DNA of 15,531 nt from Acanthaster planci. Lineage: Eukaryota > Echinodermata > Asteroidea > Valvatida > Acanthasteridae. The stretch is taken from positions 1,244 through 16,774 of the forward strand of contig NW_019091608.1 in assembly GCF_001949145.1 (NCBI RefSeq), read 5' to 3'. The notes beneath the pieces were generated by a model. The model made no database searches and had not been told where the DNA came from. It saw only the letters and a program-made list of their open reading frames with translations. Shown here piece after piece: positions 1 to 8,511 of the stretch (the stretch's first letter is position 1; every line of letters begins with the position of its first letter). A program made the position numbers and the translations under genes.

Positions 1-753
1 ACTTAGCTTCATCTGCCATGATCTTTGTCTTGACTTGACTAGTGTGCACTTATATTTCAGCCCAAAAAAATAATCTTGAACTTTCATGTAGCTTAGTACA
101 TGGGAAATATGTCCAAACTCAATCTGAACTCGCTGACTTTATTCACTCTCAAACCTTTACATGTGGCTCCTTATTCGCTTAGGCCTATACAGCTTTTATA
201 GTATAAAATAATTGTGCACATGTAGCCGTGTGTGGTAAGTCTAGCCTTGCTGTTGTGACTGTGATTACGACGTTTGCGTGTGGTTGCGGTATAGTGGCGG
301 TTCACTAGAAACCAAAAACAACAAATAACAAATGAATAATAAATGAGAAATAGCGTGGTCCAAGATTTTAACTTGAAACGTCTGCTTGAACCCTCTATGA
401 AATGTACATGATAATTGGTATCTCGGCGAATGATTAAAATAAGCCCAAGTTTATGCCCCCAAATCCTCCCAGATTTTCAACTTTAAACCCTTTAGAATGG
501 CCCAAGTTTACTTCGTTTAACTCCTTAATGCTTATAATTTACATCTAATAACAATTTAGACCAAATACATACCGATTATGTAGAGTCTGGGGCAATTATT
601 AGCGTAAGTTTCTGGGGTTTTACGTTACTTGCGTTCGGAAATTACATGTCATGTGTGAACCTTGACCTAAACCCAAAAAATAGAATGAGGGCGCCCTACA
701 ATTTTATGAGACAAGAAAGTTTCTCGGTCGGCAACTATCCAGACGTTATACAT
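1..753. other. Non-coding AT-rich flank
   Basis: I see no convincing exon, splice-bounded open frame or RNA gene here. The composition is AT-rich with short A-runs. The only weakly open stretch, from about 646, runs into the repeat region and reads as low-complexity sequence. The last ~20 bases before 754 resemble the end of a minisatellite unit (a TTATACAT close to the unit end TAATACACT), so the array may begin slightly earlier than I mark it. Confidence 0.5.
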
Positions 754-784
754 GGAGTCCCCATACTGACGGTAGTCTACGGAG
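754..784. repeat. Left fragment of ~65-bp minisatellite
   Basis: This starts with GGAGTCCCC and contains the ACGGTAGTCTACGGAG core that recurs to the right at 1240-1460 and 4421-4517. It is the left half of one unit: joined conceptually to 1247-1280 it makes a 66-base unit, the same length as the intact unit at 1308-1372. The break point is exactly where the foldback element enters. Confidence 0.7.
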
Positions 785-810
785 TATGGTGTTCTATTCC
801 CGCCATTTTG

Positions 811-1215
811 GCGTCGCGTCGTACCGTTGCTCCGACGCCACGACGCGACGGCACGACGTCGTGCCGTCGCGTCGTGCCGTCGCCTCCTTTCTTATTGAGT
901 TCATGCTAAGCTAATTTCGTCGCGTCGTGCCGTCGCGTCGTGCCGTCGCGTCGTGCTATTTCTTGTTAATGTCGCATCGTGCCGGCGCGTCGTGCCGTCG
1001 TATCGTGCCCTTGTGGCGTCGCGTCTTGCCGTCTTGGCGTTGCGTCGTGCCGTCGTGGCGTCGCGTCGCCCGCCATTGCATGTTTTTATACATTGTGCAT
1101 TAGGCCGTCGCGTTGTGCCGTTGCATCGTGCTGTCGTGCCGTTGCGTTGTGCCGTCGTACCGTCGTGTCGTACCGTCGCGTCGTGCCGTCGAGGCGAAGG
1201 CACGACGCGACGCTA
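811..1215. repeat. GC-rich CGTCGCGTCGTGC tandem repeat
   Basis: This is a dense array of CpG-rich units. The clearest is a 13-base unit CGTCGCGTCGTGC, repeated nearly perfectly about three times at 918-955, with degenerate copies over most of the rest. Orientation switches near 831-857, where the complement (CGACGCGACGGCACGAC) appears. Two non-repetitive spacers (about 885-917 and 1080-1100) interrupt it. Open frames on both strands here encode only Arg/Ala/Thr/Asp low-complexity products and are not genes. Confidence 0.85.
833..882. repeat. 50-nt near-perfect palindrome
   Basis: Arms 833-857 and 858-882 are reverse complements with one mismatched pair (838/877). The central 38 bases (839-876) are perfect with no spacer. 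It arises at the orientation switch inside the GC-rich array and would form a very stable hairpin or cruciform. Confidence 0.9.
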
Positions 1216-1239
1216 ATTTGGCGGGAATAGAACACCATA

Positions 1240-1460
1240 ACGGAGTTATGCATGTATCTATACTAACATGCTTATACACTGGAGTCTCTATAATGAAGGT
1301 AATGTGTGGAGTCCCTATATGATGATAATCTATGGAGTGATGTTTGGATCTACTTTCTCGCGCTAATACACTGATGTCCTAAAGACGGTAATCTATCCAT
1401 TGATGTATGTATCTACATCCCCGCACTTACACACTCTAGTCCCTATAACGACGGTAACCT
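1240..1460. repeat. ~65-bp minisatellite, main block
   Basis: Units start at about 1281 (a short 27-base version), 1308 (65 bases), 1373 (63 bases) and 1436 (cut off by the LINE). Shared landmarks within a unit are GGAGTCCCTATA, (G)ACGGTAATCTATGGAGTGATGT, and ATCTACnTTCTCGCGCTAATACACT read in parts. The first piece (1240-1280) is the right half of the unit broken by the foldback element. Confidence 0.75.
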
Positions 1461-2188
1461 AATGCTCGCTCTGTATGTAACAAAATAACAGATGCATTGG
1501 AGATTTTCAACCACAATAATGTTGATGTTATGTGCATCAGAGAAACCTGGCTGAAGGAACGTGATACTATCACTCTTGCTGAACTTACCTCTATGGTTAC
1601 AAGTTTAATCATATCCCAAGATTAGTTAAATCTGGCGGTGGTGTTGGACTGTTGTATAAACCAGAACTTACCCCACTTGAAAAATGCAACAAGTTTGTGG
1701 CCTCCTCGTGTGAACACATGGAATGTGACATTAAGTGCGAAAATAATTCGCTTCAATTGACGGTTCTCTATCGACCGACGGCTTCCAACATGAGCATAGT
1801 TCTTAACGAGTTTGGTCATCTGTGGGAGGACACGCTCATCTACCCAAAGAATATTATAACCATGGGGGATTTTAACATACACTGTGATCGACAAGATGAT
1901 CAAGATACGGCGGCCTTTATTCATCTTTTGGATTCTTGCGATCCAAAGCAGCATGTGCAGGAACCAATACGTAAACGAGGACATGTTTTAGATCTGGTCA
2001 TCACTCGCGCATCCATTGACATTATTAAGTCGGTTGATGTATATGATCCTGCAATATCTGATCACTCTATGGTGACATGCACACTTGATATCCATAAATA
2101 TATGCGCAAACAAACATCTGTGAATTATCTTCAAATACAGGACATTGTGTCACCCAGTTCGCTCAGGATACTGCTGGATCATAATTGA
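1461..2188 (+). pseudogene. LINE endonuclease (APE) domain relic
   Basis: The first piece (frame of 1461) reads NARSVCNK then DVMCIRETWLKE, the ETWL block of APE-type endonucleases. A frameshift near 1595-1605 moves the frame to YKFNHIPRL..GGGVGLLYK. After that the frame is open to 2188 and contains VLYRP, the catalytic MGDFNIH block (about 1862-1882), LDLVITR (about 1990-2010) and the terminal SDHSMV block (about 2059-2076). The family nicks target DNA to prime reverse transcription. The first ~10-20 residues of the domain, including the usual first metal-binding Asn region, are only partly present because of the 5' truncation. Confidence 0.88.
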
Positions 2189-2685
2189 CTGATATAGCGG
2201 CAGCAGACACCGACCTGGATGTTCTTGCCAGTACTTGCAACTCAGTGCTGAATAATCTTTTGGATGAACATGCACCGCTGAGGACGAAAATTCGTACTTT
2301 TCGTACCAATACATCCTGGTTCTCTGATGACCTTCTTAAGGAGAAAGCAGAGAGAAAGAGAATGGAAAGCAGATGGCGTTCATCAAAACTCACAGTTGAC
2401 AGAGACTTGTTCAAACGTCAACGGAATAAGGTCGTTGGTCTTCTCAAAGCAGCCAAATGCACTTACTACCAAGATCTCAACAGTGATTGCCATGGCGATG
2501 GAAATCAAATGTTTAAAGTTCTGGACAACCTGTTGGGTAGGAAAACTGCAACTTGTCTGCCTTTGTGTGGTTCAGCAGATGATACCGCACTCATTTTCAG
2601 CCAGTTCTTCCAGTCCAAGACTGATAATATTCGAATGAGCTGTGAGGAAACTGTGCAGCATGAATCTGAATTGGGGCCGGGCTAG
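2185..2685 (+). pseudogene. LINE linker between endonuclease and RT
   Basis: This open frame in a new reading frame overlaps the end of the endonuclease frame by four bases, so one indel separates them. It encodes a basic, partly helical segment with the TSWFSDDL block (about 2311-2334) typical of the linker after APE endonucleases, then a Lys/Arg-rich stretch and GRKTATCLP. It ends at a TAG at 2683-2685. Downstream pieces in other frames (HLDPIPTNC at about 2796-2822, and GVVPGVLKSAHVT at about 2888-2926) carry the usual lead-in to the RT domain. Confidence 0.75.
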
Positions 2686-2839
2686 CTATATTGACGCATG
2701 TCCTACTCACTACCAGGAACAGCGGCTGCCTCTCAAAACTGTCTCATTGATCCATGTTGAGAGAATTGTTTGCTCATCAACCGCGAAATCTTGCCATCTG
2801 GATCCTATCCCAACGAATTGCTGAAATCTTGTTCCCACG

Positions 2840-3709
2840 TTGTGCCTCCAATATCACATCCATCATAAACTCGTCAATCGTCCATGGAGTAGTCCCTGGT
2901 GTCCTGAAATCAGCCCACGTCACACGCCGGTCCCCAAACGTCGACAAATGAAGAAAGACGCTGCTGAGGACCCGAAGAATTACATAACAATAACAAATTT
3001 GCCATTCTGCTTCAAAATGATGGAGAAAGTTGTAGCACAACAACTTACAGATTACATGTGTGAACATCAGCTGAACAAAGCTTTTCAATCGGCCTATCGG
3101 AAAAATCACGGGACAGAGGCTGCTCTTACGTACATCCAGAATGAATTACTATCCTGGTCACGCTGGATCTCAGTGCAGCCTTCGACGCACTTGAGCACCA
3201 GATACTTCTTCACAGACTTCAGTCGTATATTGGGTTGTCCGAGGATACTTTGCGTTGGTTTTCATCATAGCTCTCTGACAGATCACAAACAGAGTACGCA
3301 AAGAGACCAAAACGGGCCCTTCGACCTATCAACTACAGTATGGTGTTCGACAGGGTTCGGTGAACCATTGTTGTTCAATGTGTACATGCTGCCCATACGT
3401 AATGTGATTCGTAAGTATGGTCTGACCTGTCACTTTTACGCGGATTACACCATGCTTTACATTTCAACATCATCGAGATCTAATGATGTCGCAGCTAATG
3501 TCAATGTCATTGAGAAATGCTGCACTGAAATAAAATGGTGGATGGCATCCAACTATATAGGCCTATATGAAACTGAACACCGACCAAACAGAGACTCTCA
3601 TTATTGGTACGACACTGATCTTGGAAAAACGTTCCTGCCGTGGATATTGACATGGAGGTCATTGCATTATATCACCCAAACAGTTGAAAAAATTGGGAGT
3701 AATCCTTGA
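2840..3709 (+). pseudogene. LINE reverse transcriptase domain relic
   Basis: The frame holds DPKNYITITNLPF (motif 1-like), KMMEKVVAQQLTDYM, and FQSAYRKNHGTEAAL (about 3087-3131). A frameshift near 3165 moves the first catalytic block, LDLSAAFDALEHQ, into another frame at about 3172-3210, which then meets a TAG. The original frame resumes with VWCSTGFGEPLLFNVYM (about 3340-3390). The catalytic YADD box reads YADY at 3437-3448, replacing an essential aspartate, so the enzyme is dead even apart from the frameshifts. The expected STVQ-GSVLGP-type block is also altered (CSTGFGEP). Confidence 0.88.
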
Positions 3710-4420
3710 CAGCAGTTTGAACATGAAAAGTCACATTCGTGAAGTATCGCGTAATGCATTTACCATCTGCAAAATATCAGCAGGATAAAACAATGTCTGA
3801 ATTATTCTGTCACTGAGCAACTTATTGTTATGCTGGTCATGTCTAAGATAGACTACTGTAATGCCATACAGGAACCAGAAATTCTGAGTATGTACACCTG
3901 TTCTTATGAAACTACACTGGCTTCCATTGAAGTATAGAATTATGTACAAAGTGTGTCTTTTTGTGTAGAAATGTTATTAAGATGGTCTAGCCCCTGATTA
4001 TCTTAGTAACTTCATACGACTCGTTCTACATCAAGTGGACAAACTCGATTATCATCAGATAGAACTAGACTTCTGCTAAGTAACACCAAAAAAAGCACAA
4101 TTGGGGACAGAGCTTTTTCTGCTATCGCTCCCAAGTTATAGAACAAACTTGATGTGTGCCTGAGGGAGACGGGGAGTATTGATGATTTTAAATCTGGGCT
4201 CAAAAAGTTTTTATCCTGAGAGGCGTTTTTATGATTTGTAATTTATCAAGTGTTTGAGTGGGTTATGTGATTTTAATTTTTGAATTGGTATTTTTATTGT
4301 ATAAATATTTAAATAGGTTCTGAGAATATATAAATCCTTGTTAATGTTTGTTTTAACTGTGCATTGTAACCGCCCAGGAGCACGACCTTAGATGGAGGGA
4401 TGCGGTATCATTATTATTAA
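3700..4420 (+). pseudogene. LINE C-terminal region and 3' tail
   Basis: After the RT core the sequence continues in mixed frames as LGVILDSSLNMKSHIREV (about 3688-3741) and later KIDYCNAI, LHWLPLKYRIMYKV (about 3910-3951) and LAPDYLSNFI (about 3989-4018). It ends in a last basic stretch near 4188-4218 with a TGA at 4217-4219. These blocks follow the RT in CR1/Jockey-like elements. The 3' untranslated part is T-rich and ends with CATTATTATTAATAAT at about 4408-4423, a microsatellite-like tail. Confidence 0.75.
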
Positions 4421-4517
4421 TAATCTATGGAATCCCTGTATTGACGGTAATTTATGGAGTGATGTGTGTATCTACATTCTCGTGCTGATAGACTGGAGTC
4501 CCAATGTTGATCCAGCT
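4421..4517. repeat. ~65-bp minisatellite, right block
   Basis: The minisatellite resumes directly after the LINE tail: TAATCTATGGAATCCCTGTA, TTGACGGTAATTTATGGAGT, GATGTGTGTATCTACATTCTC, ending near GGAGTCCCAATG. It matches the units at 1308-1435, so the LINE landed inside a pre-existing array. I see no further units after about 4517. Confidence 0.7.
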
Positions 4518-5404
4518 GGAGTTTCGTGCCCAAATGGATTTTATTTACCGACTTTTTCATTTTGGGGTGCTGATTTCAAAAAATTGAGGTGTCATTTTTT
4601 CGGCCACGTATTCGGTTGTCATTTTCAATTTCAAAATGGCCGCAATTTATCACTATGTTTTCTCCTGTATCTCCAATTTCTAAGTAACTTCGGGGAGTAA
4701 AAACGGTCGCAATACGCAGGTTCATGATGCCAGGGATTCCATTAAAACTGCTTTCATCCTTCTATCTAATTCCCTGTGACCGTCATGTAGAATATCAGTA
4801 TGGCCACCATATATATACACCTTGACATCCATTCCACCTTGCAAGCAGTGCCTAGCCCAAAACTGATGGTAATACGCATGTCGATGGCAAATTGGCAAGG
4901 ATTCCAATTAGTGCACAATCTCAAACGCCACCACTGTTTTGGCGGAGGATTAAAAAAAACTATCCGCCATTCTTGTATTACTGTACTTAAACAGTTTGTG
5001 CACGGTATACATACGTTGCAATTGCAATAGACACACTTCCAAACCATAAAATATATGGTTGAAAATCAATAAAACAGGAGTTCACTGGAAATCTGCTTAA
5101 GTTTTATTTAACCTGTTTCATACAGTATCACAATTCTTAACTGGGTCCATATCAATCAAGCATAGATATCACATGTATGGCTAATTTGTCTCATACACTG
5201 TCAGAACTGTCTACAGAAAATCCAAATGGGGTACATCAATTAATTGCTTTACTACTTTATGAGTTTTATTTTTAGTTTCAATTTCAGCTAGAGGAAGCTT
5301 GTTCACGTGGTATGTACTTTAAGTCTTTTTCCTGATCGACTTTTTTGACTTGTGCTAAATTACATAGGAACAGTTACAAAGTTACCAAGTCAGAGTCTTC
5401 TTGA
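4518..5404. other. Unassigned intergenic stretch
   Basis: No gene is recognised. The only frame with coding-like composition is on the - strand, about 4722-4907. It reads with balanced amino acids, including FWARHCLQGGMDVKVYIYGG and ending MESLAS then TGA, but it matches no family I can name, has no matching exon neighbours, and may be another decayed repeat. The rest is AT-rich, with an A-run at 4952-4960 and a small AT palindrome around 5043-5059. Confidence 0.35.
4722..4907 (-). pseudogene. Possible coding relic, family unknown
   Basis: The frame ends in TGA at its low-coordinate end and extends upstream past 4907 with plausible residues. The run VKVYIYGGHTDILHDGHREL has a natural residue mix, and there is no low-complexity bias. 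Upstream in other frames there are cysteine-containing stretches but no clear motif. It lies between the LINE and the frameshifted HEEADT relic on the same strand as the latter, so it could belong to the same or another decayed element. I cannot name a function, and chance is possible. Confidence 0.25.
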
Positions 5405-7060
5405 CCTATCATATTGTAATCCACTTTGTTGCCACAGTCGCTACATTTACGAAGAGGTGTACATGGCAAGTTATTTTTAGACAGGAGCAATGGCTGGTAC
5501 ATACACCACAACATCCACATTTGACAAGTTCAACAATAGCCCGAGGTGCTAATAGCTCCAGACACATCTTTGGAGAAATTGTTTCATTTGAGGTCTTTCC
5601 CATCCATTGTCGGTAAGAAGGGGTATTTGGGGCCTCGGCTGTTTGTAACCTTTGGCAATTTGAGGATGAGGTTCGCTATCTGAATGCACAGTTTTAGTGT
5701 TCTAAGAGTAAGTGACAACTTTTCGGCTTCATGATTTTTGCATTTGAATAATTCCTATCTCAGTTTCTTGACTGCTGCGTTTGGTGCTCTTGGCGTATAG
5801 TGTACACACAAACTTTTCGAGAACATTTGACACGCTGTCCAAATCAAATCCATTCTCACCAAATTTCTGGAAAACATCAACGATGTTACAATCTGATTCC
5901 AGGCTAAGATATTGTTTAGTCCACCTAGCTTTGGATATACCTACAAATTTGACTCCTCAATCAGCACCACCACAGGCATGAAGACCTACAAGACCTTTGC
6001 TTTTCTTTCTTCCAATAGCGTATTGCGTACGTAAATTACACGCTTCGCTTTCCCTTTTCCTGTGATGAAACGAAGCTCATCTGGAATGTCATGGGAGAAG
6101 ACTATAAGTCCATTAGGTAAATGACCACATCTGTATCTTGTGAATGCACGTCTATATCTCATATGTGTCAGTTAGATTGGAATGAATCAAGTACGTGCAG
6201 TGGGATAAAGGTGTCTGCCTCTTCGTGCGAGTGTTCACCAATGTTAGAATCAAAGACATCTGGTTTGTTGGAGGGCGATGAGATTCCATAGACAACTACT
6301 ATGCTTTTGCAACTGCCTGCAAATTCTTTAAGTAGAGCTTTCCCCAAGTATTCTGTTAGTTTGGACTTTCATTGTGAGACAGCAGGGTTTTGAGTGGTAC
6401 TAGCTTGATATTAGTTGAGTCTTTGACATCAAACCTAACAGGGTCAAATCCAGCAAACCTCTTGCCACGGTCTGAGCTTTCAGAAAGTTATCGATGTATC
6501 TGTCGGAGATAACGTGTGCTTTAGCGTATCCTGATATTATCTTGCTTATGCTTCGAACAAAGGCGTTTGCAAGATCCAAGCAATATACCATCCCTAGATC
6601 TTTCCTGATAGATTGGACAACTGCCATTACATCATTATGCACACTTTGTTGCAGCTCACAATAGTGTGTGAATCATTTACTTCAGATTTACTTGGTGGCT
6701 CCATGTTGTACTCTTCAATGGCATAGACAACAGCACTCTAGTCAGTTGGGAAAAGAAGACCATCTGAGGAGAAGAGCGATTTCAATTATACCCATATAAT
6801 TGAAAACCCATATCTTCCGATTGTCTCACTAAGCGATTGTATTATACTTGGTCGCTACTGCTGAACCACAAGAAATCTTGCCAATAGTTGACGATCCTCT
6901 TTTAACTTGACCAGCTTGTTATCAAGTTTGCAATGTGTCTTCTTCTGGCATGTAATGAACGTCTTTAACTTCACCTTTTCATGGGATCCTAAATGGATGC
7001 TTTTGCTGGAGAAGCAAACGATCTTGTACCCTTTTCATCTCTATGGGTACCAATTTCGGT
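5405..7060 (-). pseudogene. Frameshifted relic of HEEADT/CxC multi-copy protein
   Basis: Read on the - strand, pieces in changing frames line up in one consistent order. They are KGTRSFASPAKASI (about 7045-7000), SLSETIGRYGFSI (about 6840-6800), DVMAVVQSIRKDLGMVYCLD (about 6637-6578), YIDNFLKAQT, FDPVRFDVKDSTNIKLVPLK (about 6455-6395), then EYLGKALLKEF..SIVVVYGIS. Next come HSHEEADTFIPLHVLD (about 6240-6190), DTDVVIYLMDL (about 6140-6107), LVGLHACGGAD then stop (about 5990-5950), and VKFVGISKARW. The last block is a cysteine cluster, VELVKCGCCGVC..CSC, near 5540-5480, continued in another frame as KCSDCGNK. I recognise this order from an uncharacterised protein family present in many copies in invertebrate genomes. 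The acidic HEEADT/DTDV/GAD motifs suggest a nuclease-like fold (inference). At least six frame changes and several in-frame stops make it non-functional. Confidence 0.65.
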
Positions 7061-8180
7061 GACCGTTATCTAACGCGGTTTTTATAATCATTTTAAAAAA
7101 CATATCACAGTAGTAAATTAATACATAATGATAGCAGTGTTAAGTGTACATACGAGACAAAAACCATACTTACTTGGAACATTTCTCGGAGATTTCTTGA
7201 AGATGCTGTATGAAAGCATTCAGTTACTGGCAGGGATTTAAGTAAAATAAATGTCCGTTTACAAGGATGATTACTCTTGCCATACTAGTATTAACTCAAC
7301 TGACACAGGTCTGTCATCTGGCTCAGTTGCTCTAGTAAAAGTCATACACTATAGAAACTTCATGCCTCATTATTTTAACCAAGGTGGGTTTGTTTTAACG
7401 GTTGTCAAATAATATAAACAAGAGGTCTGCTCCTGACTCACAAGGAAGTCATCGTGTAAACATATTTTACTTTACATGTCATCAAAAATCTTACAAAATC
7501 TAAAGATATGAACTGCGAAAAACAAGTCTGTATGTCTATGATAGATAATTTTAATACTTTATCAGCTCTGACGCGAATCCCTTATGTATAATATGCAAGA
7601 TTTGTACGTCGAACACTTAAAGTACATTAAAATAAAACGTGGAAGTGTATATTTCTGTTGAAACAAACTAAACGACTTTCAAATTTTAATATTAAATTAT
7701 TTCAAACCTAACTATTTCTCAGCCCTCTCATTTCACAATATGTATCTATCCTTTTGTTGATTATTGGTGCTATTTCAATTCTGGGTGGAGAGTGGATATT
7801 TCTCTATTTTTTACCTTTCTATTTGAACCAGTAGTTAATTATTGATCTTTTATACAAAAAGGCGAAAAAATATGATCTCGCCAAACCAGAGCAAATTGGT
7901 TGGCATCTTGACTACAGTCTGAATTGGAAATGTGCTTTTTAAATTTAATTATAGGATACGGTTGTAAATTGCTTTGCTTGGATTATTTGTAGCCAGGAAG
8001 GCCTAGTATTCCTATGTCCAAAATGGCTTAATTCAAAACATGAAACGCGCGGATGGTGGCGATCAATGATTTCGTTGGTAAACAAGTCTTATTTTACTTC
8101 ACTAAATGGTTTTCCTGAGCTGCAGCCACTTGTAACGTGCCAAAGTTCTCGATGTGCGATTTTGTTCAGTGAAGTGACCC
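7061..8180. other. Receptor 3' UTR and intergenic sequence
   Basis: This lies downstream of the receptor stop codon on the - strand, so its right part should be 3' UTR. A possible ATTAAA polyadenylation signal on the - strand lies at 7949-7944, about 235 bases after the stop. Others lie near 7550 and 7685, and none is decisive. No open frame of note exists on either strand. The sequence is AT-rich and I see no repeat family. Confidence 0.4.
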
Positions 8181-8511
8181 TTATGTTTTCACATCACTGT
8201 AAGGATTCTCTTTAGCTGCAGCTTCACACTTCAATGCAGGAATTTCCGCATAGATGTTGTCTGTTGACTCATGGGCCCCGCCTGTAGCACCTAAGAACTC
8301 ATCGGAGGACCCAGACATGAAGGCGTGATCTTTTTCATCACTGCATGATATGTATGCTGGGTTGATCGACTCTACAGTGTTAACTTGATGGTGCATGCTG
8401 GAAGGAAATTCACTGAATATCCGGGTGCTGTAAGCTACGTCAAGTGGATCCAGTGCTGATTGACCCCTGTCACGGACCCGTTCACTGAACGCATCCTTTA
8501 TCTGGACAACA
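8181..8511 (-). CDS. Exon H: cytoplasmic tail and stop codon
   Basis: Acceptor TTTGTACTTTCACCTACAG; the first base T completes TA|T (Tyr). Then 109 codons run to TAA at 8183-8181. The tail starts VVQIKDAFSERVRDRGQ (juxtamembrane) and carries DVAYSTRI, NPAY at 8363-8352 (an NPxY PTB-domain or endocytic motif), and NIYAEI at 8255-8241. Near the end it has PYSDV (Tyr codon 8201-8199) and finishes DVKT. YAEI and YSDV are separated by 13 residues, slightly more than the 6-12 of an ITAM, and the second ends in Val, so this is ITAM-like rather than a true ITAM. No kinase or other enzyme domain is present. A Ser/Asp-rich centre separates the motifs. Confidence 0.88.

Larger units (their letters stand above)
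785..1239. mobile_element. Foldback/MITE-like element with long TIRs
   Basis: Positions 785-837 and 1187-1239 are inverted repeats, about 45 of 53 positions matching. The outer 21 bases (TATGGTGTTCTATTCCCGCC plus one) match perfectly. The flanks show ACGGAG at 779-784 and again at 1240-1245 (ACGGAGT if the next base is counted), a candidate 6-7 bp target-site duplication. The insertion splits a minisatellite unit whose two halves otherwise join to the right length, which supports a real insertion. The interior is extremely rich in CGTCG/CGTGC repeats and has no transposase frame, so this is a non-autonomous element. The superfamily cannot be assigned from the sequence. Confidence 0.75.
1460..4420 (+). 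mobile_element. 5'-truncated, decayed APE-type LINE
   Basis: A non-LTR retrotransposon copy on the + strand. It begins abruptly inside the endonuclease domain (NARSVCNK at 1461) with no upstream ORF1, so it is 5'-truncated. It runs through an endonuclease, linker and reverse transcriptase to the C-terminal LHWLPLKYRIMYK-type region (about 3906-3945). It ends with an ATT-rich simple tail at 4409-4423 instead of a poly(A). Both flanks are halves of the same ~65-bp minisatellite, giving TAACCT on the left and TAATCT on the right as a weak target-duplication candidate. Several frameshifts and stops, plus a damaged RT active site, show that it is dead. The CR1/L2/Jockey group is my inference from the APE plus RT layout and the microsatellite-like tail. 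Confidence 0.88.

Noticed and set aside
811-1215. CRISPR-like repeat array
   Set aside because: The units are contiguous 13-mers without unique spacers, and the surrounding genome is eukaryotic.
901-1230. Several open frames on both strands in the GC-rich array
   Set aside because: They translate to Arg/Ala/Thr/Asp or Cys/Arg/Val low-complexity repeats caused by the 13-bp satellite; no start context, domain or splice signal.
8190-8255. True ITAM in the receptor tail
   Set aside because: Spacing between the YxxI and YxxV motifs is 13 residues, and the second ends in Val, so it only approximates the ITAM consensus; kept as ITAM-like.
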